A DNA stretch of 52,350 nucleotides from Candidatus Daviesbacteria bacterium (GTDB lineage Bacteria; Patescibacteriota; Microgenomatia; Daviesbacterales; UBA10151): assembly GCA_027451625.1 (NCBI GenBank), contig DAIDIY010000047.1, positions 1 through 52,350 on the forward strand. The letters are read 5' to 3'. Made by a program: the position numbers and the translations under genes. The notes under the pieces are model-generated. The model was not told the DNA's origin. It worked only from the letters and a program-made list of their open reading frames with translations, and did not search any database. Shown here one piece after another: positions 1 to 6,808 of the stretch (position 1 is the stretch's first letter; the number at the start of each line of letters is the position of its first letter).

Positions 1-1433
1 AGATTCAAGCTTTTAAGCCTGTAGAATACTGGACTATTGAGGTCGAACTAAAACCTATCCCCGCTAAAGCTTTATCTTTTAAAGCCTTTGTTATCCAGTT
101 AAATGGTAAAAAAATTAATATAACCAACCAAGAAGAGGCTGGAAAGCATGTATCCTTCCTAAAACAGGCAAACTATACCGTCCAGAATGTTATTAAAAAG
201 GAAGTAAAACGACACCCCTATCCTCCTTTTACTACATCAACTCTTCAACAGACTGCTGCTAATAGACTCGGTTTTACAGCCAAGAGAACAATGATGCTAG
301 CTCAATATCTATATGAACAAGGTTTAATTACATATATGAGGACAGACTCATTAAATATTTCCTCAACTGCAATCTCTCAAGCAAGAGAGCATATTAATAA
401 CCATTTTGGCAGCTCATTTTTGCCTCCACAACCTAAGATTTATCGAACTAAATCCAAAGTAGCCCAAGAAGCTCATGAAGCAATAAGACCAACAAATATT
501 GATACTCAAGTAGAAAAATTAATGGAAGCTGAAGGTTTATCGAAAGATCACTTAAAGCTTTACGATCTAATTTGGAAGCGATTAGTTGCTTCACAGATGG
601 CTGATGCCATTTTGGATCAAACAACTGTTGATATAGATGGACTAGCTGATGCTAATAAATATTTACTCCGTGTAGTGGGCACAATTTTAAAATTTCCGGG
701 ATGGACAACCTTGTTTGAGGTAGAAAAAGAACCTCAAAAAGAAGCTGAAGAAAGCCAAGAATTACCAGCAATACAGTCTGGAGAAAATCTTATTTTTTGT
801 AACATCTATCCACTCCAACATTTTACTCAACCTCCACCAAGATATAATGAAGCTTCACTGATAAAAAAGTTAGAAGAATTAGGGATAGGAAGGCCTTCAA
901 CTTATGCTCCAACGCTAAGTACGATCCAAGATCGGTATTATATAGAAAAAGTAGAAAGACACTTAGTCCCTACTGAACTAGGTTTTGCGGTCACTGACTT
1001 TTTACTAAAAAACTTTCCCAACGTAATCGATTATACATTTACTGCAGGGTTGGAGGATCAACTCGATGAGATAGCAAGAGGTGAAAGAAAATGGCAAGAA
1101 GCAATCGGTCAGTTTTATACCCCTTTTGCTAATCAAATAGAAGATACTGCGAAGAAAGCGCAAAGAGTAGAGATTAACACTCCTGAAGTTGATAAAAAAT
1201 GCCCTGATTGCGGTAAACAATTGGTAGTTAAATTCGGGAAATTTGGCAAATTTTTGGCGTGTTCTGGTTTCCCCGATTGTAAACATACCGAAAATCTGGA
1301 AGAAATAATTGATGCTAAATGTCCAAATTGTGGAGGCCAAATAGTAATTCGACACAGCAAACGAGGTAAACCTTTCTATGGATGTAAGAATTATCCTAAT
1401 TGTAAATTTGCCAGTTGGACTAAACCTAAATAA
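1..1433 (+). CDS. topA: DNA topoisomerase I (type IA), 5' end cut off by the window
   Basis: Relaxes negatively supercoiled DNA by passing strands through a transient 5'-phosphotyrosine break. The frame is open from base 3, so the gene enters from outside the window. The first internal ATG (291) lies in the middle of the catalytic core and is not the real start. The active-site block ITYMRTDS is present, with the nucleophilic Tyr codon at 333-335. Upstream residues PPFTTSTLQQ match the family core, and GRPSTYAPT follows near 890-915. The C-terminus carries two four-cysteine topoisomerase zinc ribbons, CPDCGK...CSGFPDC and CPNCGG...CKNYPNC. The N-terminal Toprim domain is outside the window. 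Identification is secure. It is followed after 88 nt by the GspE-like gene on the same strand. Confidence 0.97.
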   Translation, partial: IQAFKPVEYWTIEVELKPIPAKALSFKAFVIQLNGKKINITNQEEAGKHVSFLKQANYTVQNVIKKEVKRHPYPPFTTSTLQQTAANRLGFTAKRTMMLAQYLYEQGLITYMRTDSLNISSTAISQAREHINNHFGSSFLPPQPKIYRTKSKVAQEAHEAIRPTNIDTQVEKLMEAEGLSKDHLKLYDLIWKRLVASQMADAILDQTTVDIDGLADANKYLLRVVGTILKFPGWTTLFEVEKEPQKEAEESQELPAIQSGENLIFCNIYPLQHFTQPPPRYNEASLIKKLEELGIGRPSTYAPTLSTIQDRYYIEKVERHLVPTELGFAVTDFLLKNFPNVIDYTFTAGLEDQLDEIARGERKWQEAIGQFYTPFANQIEDTAKKAQRVEINTPEVDKKCPDCGKQLVVKFGKFGKFLACSGFPDCKHTENLEEIIDAKCPNCGGQIVIRHSKRGKPFYGCKNYPNCKFASWTKPK

Positions 1434-1496
1434 ATATAAATTGTTAAATTAGATTATCTATATCTGAATAATGATTGATTTTTGACTTTAAATGTG

Positions 1497-1517
1497 AGAC
1501 TCTTTAATTAAGAGTCT
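1497..1517 (+). promoter_or_regulatory. Inverted repeat just upstream of the GspE-like start
   Basis: Arms AGACTCTT and AAGAGTCT form a perfect 8-bp stem with a 5-nt loop. It ends 4 nt before the ATG at 1522. No U-tract follows, so it does not look like a topA terminator. In RNA the hairpin would occupy the place of a ribosome-binding site; in DNA it could be an operator. Function is not established. Confidence 0.4.
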
Positions 1518-1521
1518 GCCC

Positions 1522-2727
1522 ATGGCTGATATCTTTTATCCAACTACTGAGAATAATTTTGATCTTCTAACTACTATTATCTATGATGGGATAAGCCGCA
1601 GATCTAGTGATATTCATTTCCAGATTGAACGTAATCAGTTTCTAATTAGATTTAGAATTGATGGACAGCTTTATGAATATAAGAACTTTCCTGAAGAGGC
1701 AGCTGAGGAAATAGTATCGAGAATGAAAGTTTTAGGGGGAATGGATATAGCCAAACATCATGTACCCCAAGATGGACATTTTGAATTTTCTTACAATGGT
1801 AATACTTTTAATATACGGGTTTCGAGTATTCCTACTATATATGGTGAGTCCGTTGTCTTAAGACTTCACACAAGGCCAGAGACACTTCTTCCACTTGATA
1901 AAATTGGTTTTGAACAGGACCAATTAAGGCTTCTTAAAAATATGATTACATCAAGTTCTGGAATTATCTTAGTAACCGGCCCAACCAGCTCTGGAAAAAC
2001 TACCTTGCTTTACTCCATTCTTAACTTTCTTAATAATCCCACCAGGAGTATTTTAACTATAGAAGACCCGATAGAACTTCAAATTAACAATATCCGCCAA
2101 ACCCAAATAAACGAAGATATGGGACTAACATTCCCTAAAATCCTTCGCTCTGTCTTAAGACAAGATCCAAACATTATTATGCTTGGGGAGATTCGTGATG
2201 ATGAATCTGCTTTAATATCTATTCAAGCAGCTTTATCTGGAATTTTGATTCTTTCCACTTTCCATACTTTTGATGTCCCCGCACTTGTTAGCAGATTTAT
2301 GGAGATGAAAATACCTCCATCTGTCGTTGCTCAAGCAGTTAAAGGTGTTATATCAGTAAGATTAATCAGGACTATTTGTAAATATTGTAAATCTGAATAC
2401 ACTCTCAGTGAGTTTGAACAACGAATTTATGATCATTACCGACAAATAATTCCTCAGCTTGCAAATGTGAAATTTCAAAAAGGTAAAGGATGTAGTAACT
2501 GCCAAGGAACTGGCTATTTAGGTCGATCTCCTATCTTCGAAATAGTTTATTTCGATGAGCTTATTCGGTCAGGAATTATTGAAAGGAAACCTATATCATT
2601 TATTTATGATCTCCTTAAGCAAAAAAAAATTAAAAGCCTGCAAGAAATGGCATTGGCAAAAGTACTTACAGGAGAAACTACTTTTGAGGAAATAGCGAGA
2701 GTAACCGACTTTGCTCATCTAATGTAA
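1522..2727 (+). CDS. GspE/PilB-type secretion or pilus-assembly ATPase, short form
   Basis: Hexameric ATPase family that powers type IV pilus or type II secretion assembly at the inner membrane. Walker A GPTSSGKTT is at residues about 153-161. Walker B IIMLGEIRD is at about 218-226, and a His-box variant STFHTFD is at about 245-251. A four-cysteine metal site (CKYC, then CSNC) in the C-terminal part is typical of GspE/PilB and is absent from PilT. At 401 residues it lacks the usual long N-terminal regulatory (MshEN/T2SSE_N) domain and starts almost directly in the core. No other pilus or secretion gene is adjacent, so its partners must be elsewhere. It is flanked by topA and pyrG on the same strand. 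The start has no Shine-Dalgarno and is preceded by a hairpin. Confidence 0.9.
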   Translation: MADIFYPTTENNFDLLTTIIYDGISRRSSDIHFQIERNQFLIRFRIDGQLYEYKNFPEEAAEEIVSRMKVLGGMDIAKHHVPQDGHFEFSYNGNTFNIRVSSIPTIYGESVVLRLHTRPETLLPLDKIGFEQDQLRLLKNMITSSSGIILVTGPTSSGKTTLLYSILNFLNNPTRSILTIEDPIELQINNIRQTQINEDMGLTFPKILRSVLRQDPNIIMLGEIRDDESALISIQAALSGILILSTFHTFDVPALVSRFMEMKIPPSVVAQAVKGVISVRLIRTICKYCKSEYTLSEFEQRIYDHYRQIIPQLANVKFQKGKGCSNCQGTGYLGRSPIFEIVYFDELIRSGIIERKPISFIYDLLKQKKIKSLQEMALAKVLTGETTFEEIARVTDFAHLM

Positions 2728-2819
2728 AACATAATTAGAGATTACTCTAAAAAGGTAATTGATTTTTAAGTTAAATTTTGCCATTATAGTCAAGGCTTTT
2801 TAAAATCACTAAGTTTTCC

Positions 2820-4433
2820 ATGAAGTACATCTTTGTTTCAGGCGGAGTTATATCAGGTATAGGTAAGGGAATCGCCACCGCTTCAATCTGTCTACTTCTA
2901 AAAGCTGCTGGATATCGCGTAACAGTTATCAAGATGGATCCATATTTGAATGTAGATGCAGGGACTATGAATCCTCTAGCGCACGGGGAAACTTTTGTTC
3001 TTGATGATGGTCGAGAGACGGATCAAGATTTAGGACATTATGAGAGATATTTAAATCAAAACCTTAATTCGACAAATATAGCTACCCAAGGAAGCATATA
3101 CCTTTCAGTAATCCAAAAGGAACGCAACTTAGAATATGATGGAGATTATGTTGATATACACAATGTTACTCAAGAGATTATAAACCGTATCAACCTGGCA
3201 GGCAAAGAAAATAATGCTGAGATCACAATTATTGAGATTGGGGGGACTACTGGGGAGTATCAAAATGTCTTATTTTTAGAGGCAAATAGGTTATTAAAAT
3301 TAAAAAAGCATAATGATGTAATTCATATTCACATTAGCTATCTACCGATACCCGCCAATATAGGAGAGCTCAAAAGTAAACCAGTCCAGATGTCGGTAAA
3401 AGACTTACATGAAGTAGGAATTCAGCCTGATATCCTTTTAGCTCGAGCCGAAATTTCTATAGATACTCCAAGAATTAAAAGATTGGCATTTAATACAGGG
3501 ATCGAAGAGGAAGATATTATTGCAGCCCCTGATGTTGGTAATATATACGAGATTCCTCTCAACTTTGAATCAGGCCATCTAACCTCACGGATATTAAAAA
3601 AACTAAAACTCCGCCGTCGTAAAACCCACCTCTTAAGCGACTGGAGAAAATTTATTCAAAAAGCCAAGAAAGCAAAAAATGAGGTCAGGATAGCTATCGT
3701 TGGTAAATATTTCGCTTCTGGTTCGGGAGTATTAACTGATTCTTATATTTCAGTTATCGAAGCGATCAAGCATGCCTCTTATACACAAGGACTTATACCC
3801 AAAATTACATGGGTAGACTCAGGTAGAGTTTTAAAAGATATCAGTCAACTTAATGGATTCCAAGGGATTATTGTACCTGGAGGATTCGGATCGCGAGATA
3901 TTGAAGGGAAAATTGAGGCTGTAAAATTTGCTCGAGAGAATAAAATTCCATATTTGGGGCTATGTTATGGAATGCATATGGCAGTCATTGAATATGCACG
4001 AAATGTCTTAAATTTTTCTAACGCTCACACTACAGAGGTTGATCCTAACACAAAATATCCAGTCATTCATATAATGCCCGAACAGCAGAAAAAATTATTA
4101 TCCCGTGATTATGGAGGAACTATGCGCCTTGGAGCATGGGAGTGTGTTCTAAAAGATGGAACTTTAGTCAGAAAACTTTATGGAAAAAAACAGATCTCTG
4201 AAAGGCATCGACACCGTTATGAGTTTAATAATGATTTTCTCCAATCATTTCTGACTAATGGTTTTACTATTTCCGGTACCTCTCCAGATGGAAAATTAGT
4301 AGAAATCATTGAGCTAAGACATCACCCCTTCTTTATTGCTACTCAATTTCATCCTGAGCTTAAATCACGACCACTATCCCCTCATCCATTATTTGTAGGT
4401 TTTATCAAAGCAGCAAGTGAAATTATAAGTTAA
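2820..4433 (+). CDS. pyrG: CTP synthase
   Basis: Converts UTP to CTP using ATP and glutamine-derived ammonia. The N-terminal synthetase domain opens with SGGVISGIGKG (residues 7-17) and contains DPYLNVDAGTM and HGETFVLDDG. The glutaminase domain has PGGFGSRDIEGK, the nucleophile Cys382 in GLCYGM, and the HPE pair near residues 511-513. The nucleotide-binding signature GGTxGxxxN is present as GGTTGEYQN, and the nucleophile elbow has Tyr after Cys where Leu is more usual. Both are mild departures. Length (537 aa) is normal. It ends 6 nt before the dCTP deaminase-family gene, so the two are almost certainly co-transcribed with tmk as a pyrimidine nucleotide block. Confidence 0.98.
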   Translation: MKYIFVSGGVISGIGKGIATASICLLLKAAGYRVTVIKMDPYLNVDAGTMNPLAHGETFVLDDGRETDQDLGHYERYLNQNLNSTNIATQGSIYLSVIQKERNLEYDGDYVDIHNVTQEIINRINLAGKENNAEITIIEIGGTTGEYQNVLFLEANRLLKLKKHNDVIHIHISYLPIPANIGELKSKPVQMSVKDLHEVGIQPDILLARAEISIDTPRIKRLAFNTGIEEEDIIAAPDVGNIYEIPLNFESGHLTSRILKKLKLRRRKTHLLSDWRKFIQKAKKAKNEVRIAIVGKYFASGSGVLTDSYISVIEAIKHASYTQGLIPKITWVDSGRVLKDISQLNGFQGIIVPGGFGSRDIEGKIEAVKFARENKIPYLGLCYGMHMAVIEYARNVLNFSNAHTTEVDPNTKYPVIHIMPEQQKKLLSRDYGGTMRLGAWECVLKDGTLVRKLYGKKQISERHRHRYEFNNDFLQSFLTNGFTISGTSPDGKLVEIIELRHHPFFIATQFHPELKSRPLSPHPLFVGFIKAASEIIS

Positions 4434-4439
4434 AAGCCG

Positions 4440-5012
4440 ATGATTATAGGTTTAAATGAGATTGTAAAACGAGTTCGGGAACAAAATCTAATTGAAGGAT
4501 TATCAGAACGTGAACTTCACAATCCTGAAGGATGTGGAATAGATTTAAGAATCAAAGAGATTCATAAGATAGTTTCTGGAGGAGCATTTATAAAAGCAGA
4601 CGATGGTCTTGATTTAGGATCTCGCAAAGGAGTTGAAACAGAACTTATAAGCTGCTATGATCCTAAAAAAGGGGCATCAGAACAGGATGAAATTTCATTG
4701 CAGCCCGATGAATATTATCTAATTAAAACCCTAGAGTATCTAAATATACCTAGTGATTTAGCAGTCTTAGGTTATGGAAGAGGGACATTAATGAAATCTG
4801 GAGTTTTACTTATCGCGACTAAGGGAGATCCGGGATATGAAGGCCATTTAGTTTTTGGTTTAAAAAACTTTAGTCAGTTTCCCGTATCGATTCAGCTGGG
4901 AGCTAGAATTGCGAATGTTATATTTATAAAAGTTGACGGAGAAACTATAAATTATAGAGGTCAACATCAAGGAGGACGCATATCAATAAGTCAGGAGGAA
5001 AAACAAGTCTAA
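4440..5012 (+). CDS. dCTP deaminase/dUTPase-family protein, probably dUTPase-like
   Basis: Member of the dCTP deaminase/dUTPase fold, which provides dUMP for dTTP synthesis and keeps dUTP low. GCGIDLRI (about 32-39), the RGTLMKSG block (about 114-121) and GDPGYEG (129-135) are family motifs. In canonical dCTP deaminases the segment after DPGxxG ends in a catalytic Glu (E138 in E. coli). The aligned residue here is Gly140, in LVFGLKN. The Asp of GDPGYEG fits the catalytic Asp of the dUTPase motif. From the sequence the protein is therefore better read as a dUTPase than a deaminase, although automated annotation would call it dcd. It lies 6 nt after pyrG and 66 nt before tmk, consistent with pyrimidine deoxynucleotide metabolism. 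Confidence 0.8.
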   Translation: MIIGLNEIVKRVREQNLIEGLSERELHNPEGCGIDLRIKEIHKIVSGGAFIKADDGLDLGSRKGVETELISCYDPKKGASEQDEISLQPDEYYLIKTLEYLNIPSDLAVLGYGRGTLMKSGVLLIATKGDPGYEGHLVFGLKNFSQFPVSIQLGARIANVIFIKVDGETINYRGQHQGGRISISQEEKQV

Positions 5013-5078
5013 ATAATAATTTGATTTTAACAAGTCAATGGCAGGTCTAAAAAAGATTATTTAGAAGAAGAGTTAGAG

Positions 5079-5774
5079 ATGAACAAAAAGAGAGGACATT
5101 TTATTGTTTTTGAGGGAACTGATGGCTCAGGGAAGGCTACTCAAGTCAAACTTTTGAGAGCAGAGTTACAAAGAAAAGGTGTTAAACATCAAGTAATCGC
5201 TTTCCCACGGTATGGAGGAAACCCGTATAGCAAACTTATCTCAAATTATTTGAATGGAGATTTTGGTGAGGTGGACGAAGTTAATAATTATTTAATCTCT
5301 CTAGCTTATGCCGGAGATAGATTTTTAGCCAAAGAAATAATTAATGATTGGCTGGATCAAGGATATTTGGTAATAGCAGATCGATATGTATCTTCAAATA
5401 AGGCCTTTATGGGAGCTAAATTGCCCAAAGATAAAAGGCAGGAGTTTATCGATTGGCTAGATGATCTAGAATATTCAATCAATGGAATTCCGCGCGAAGA
5501 ATTGACTCTTTTTCTAAATGTTCCTGTTGATCTAACTTTTAAAAACGTAGCCCAAAAAGGAGGAAGAGATTATCTTAAAAATCAAACTCACGATATACAT
5601 GAACGGAACCTTAATTATCAAGAAGAAACTCGAAAAGTGTATTTAGGAATATCTGAGATTGAACCGGGGTGGGAAGTAATTAATTGCATAATCAAAGATA
5701 AAATGATCGACAGACAGACGATACATTCGCAGATAAAACAGATACTTTCTAATAAAGAGATAATTAATATTTAA
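5079..5774 (+). CDS. tmk: Thymidylate kinase family protein
   Basis: Phosphorylates dTMP to dTDP. The P-loop is GTDGSGKATQ near the N-terminus. The DR(Y/H) motif is ADRYVSSNKAFMG and FPRYGG is the substrate-side loop. At 231 residues it is slightly longer than many bacterial Tmk proteins. KATQ replaces the common KTTQ. It closes the pyrG/dCTP deaminase-family/tmk block, all on the + strand, which together covers CTP supply, dUTP handling and dTDP formation. The 66-nt gap upstream shows no clear promoter. The stop is followed by 30 nt and then the convergent LUD gene, with no obvious terminator. Confidence 0.9.
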   Translation: MNKKRGHFIVFEGTDGSGKATQVKLLRAELQRKGVKHQVIAFPRYGGNPYSKLISNYLNGDFGEVDEVNNYLISLAYAGDRFLAKEIINDWLDQGYLVIADRYVSSNKAFMGAKLPKDKRQEFIDWLDDLEYSINGIPREELTLFLNVPVDLTFKNVAQKGGRDYLKNQTHDIHERNLNYQEETRKVYLGISEIEPGWEVINCIIKDKMIDRQTIHSQIKQILSNKEIINI

Positions 5775-5804
5775 AGAATTTTTATCTTAATTTAAGAAAA
5801 CCAC

Positions 5805-6419
5805 TTAAAATCCTAAGACCTCTTTGACAAAAATTAAAGTAATCCTATCTGGAGCTACCTCTTTATCAATTATTAAAATTTTATTCACAGCACTACCCGG
5901 TACTCCGTAGGCCTTTTTTGCTCTCTCAGACTCAAGGGGTAAAGAGTGTCCATAAATTCGATCGAAACCTTCTTGTCGATCTCTAACTATTTTTTGAGTA
6001 CCAACAACCCAAATTACATGATCTGCTCCATAAGCATATGCTGGTAACTGACTTCCTGTATTTGACGCTATTATAACCTCTCCTTCTTCAGTGACGGCAT
6101 GGACACTCCCTATCGCCCACTGCGGAGTTGCACCTAATTTCTTCATTTGAGCCCCCTGAGTTTGTCTATCCATACCCATAAGTTCATTTCTTATAGATTT
6201 GTATCTGCCAGAATTATTAATTTCTTCAGATATTCCGACAGTATCTAAAGTCACAGATGTTAAGGTAAATACTTCTGATCCCTCGGGAACCATCTCTAAA
6301 ACTTTCTGTTTTGCTTCCTCTTTATTATCAACCACAACAACTTTAATATTATGATCATCAAGTGACTGAGATGTTTTTTGAACTGATTCTTCCGATGCAA
6401 GTGTAGTCCATTTATCCAT
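5805..6419 (-). CDS. LUD-domain (LutC/YkgG-like) protein
   Basis: The 204-residue protein matches the LUD fold known from lactate-utilisation LutB/LutC and YkgG proteins. Recognisable pieces are EVFTLTSVTLDTVGI, AQWAIGS-like PQWAIGSVHAVTEEG and the nucleotide-fold-like VVGTQKIV. No LutA/LutB iron-sulfur partner is nearby, so a role in lactate oxidation is unsupported. Stand-alone LUD proteins are common and of unknown substrate. It is transcribed divergently from an HxlR-type regulator across a 73-bp gap holding a nested palindrome, so the two probably form a regulator-target pair. Stop is TAA at 5805-5807. The family call is good, the biochemical role is open. Confidence 0.8.
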   Translation of the reverse strand: MDKWTTLASEESVQKTSQSLDDHNIKVVVVDNKEEAKQKVLEMVPEGSEVFTLTSVTLDTVGISEEINNSGRYKSIRNELMGMDRQTQGAQMKKLGATPQWAIGSVHAVTEEGEVIIASNTGSQLPAYAYGADHVIWVVGTQKIVRDRQEGFDRIYGHSLPLESERAKKAYGVPGSAVNKILIIDKEVAPDRITLIFVKEVLGF

Positions 6420-6433
6420 GTATATTATTTTAT

Positions 6434-6480
6434 ATACTTACTTTATAATGTAAAGTAGTTACAAAATATAAAGTAAGTAT
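6434..6480. promoter_or_regulatory. Nested palindromic operator between the LUD gene and the HxlR regulator
   Basis: A perfect 14-bp inverted repeat, ATACTTACTTTATA (6434-6447) and TATAAAGTAAGTAT (6467-6480), encloses a smaller one, TGTAA-N5-TTACA (6449-6463). The two centres lie within about 1 bp of each other. ACTTTA/TAAAGT half-sites occur three times. A TATAAT at 6444-6449 lies inside the left arm, so a bound protein would cover the regulator's promoter. The other start (6419) is 15 nt away. Binding by the adjacent HxlR protein is inferred. Confidence 0.7.
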
Positions 6481-6492
6481 CAATAAATCTAT

Positions 6493-6801
6493 ATGAATTT
6501 AGAAGATCATTCTAACTGTAGTATTTCTAAAACATTAAAAATAATCGGATCCAAGTGGACCATGTTAATTTTGCATCTTCTGTTTGATGAGACTCTAAGA
6601 TTCGGACAATTACAAAAATCATTGAATGGTATTAGTCCTAAGACTCTATCTCAAAGGCTTAAAGAGTTAGAAAAAGATGGAATAATTAAAAAAGAGGTAT
6701 ATATACAAATTCCACTTAAAGTTGAATATTCCTTAACAGCGAAGGGTCAGTCTTTAAAAGAAATTTTCTCTAAAATGACAGAATGGGGATCTACGATATA
6801 A
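6493..6801 (+). CDS. HxlR-family winged-helix transcriptional regulator
   Basis: A 102-residue DNA-binding protein of the HxlR/YodB type. The core GSKWTMLILHLLFDETLRFG, then LNGISPKTLSQRLKEL (recognition helix) and GIIKKEVY (wing), is diagnostic. A single N-terminal cysteine (Cys9, in SNCSIS) sits where YodB/HypR-like members carry their redox-sensing cysteine, so thiol or electrophile sensing is plausible but unproven. The gene is divergent from the LUD gene, and the palindrome between them is the obvious operator for both. The + strand TATAAT at 6444-6449 gives a leader of about 37 nt. It converges with the ClpC-like gene, 7 nt apart. Confidence 0.9.
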   Translation: MNLEDHSNCSISKTLKIIGSKWTMLILHLLFDETLRFGQLQKSLNGISPKTLSQRLKELEKDGIIKKEVYIQIPLKVEYSLTAKGQSLKEIFSKMTEWGSTI

Positions 6802-6808
6802 CCTTGTC

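Noticed and set aside
4440-5012. A plain dCTP deaminase annotation
   Set aside because: The family fold is clear but the catalytic Glu position is Gly, so a deaminase call is not supported by the residues.
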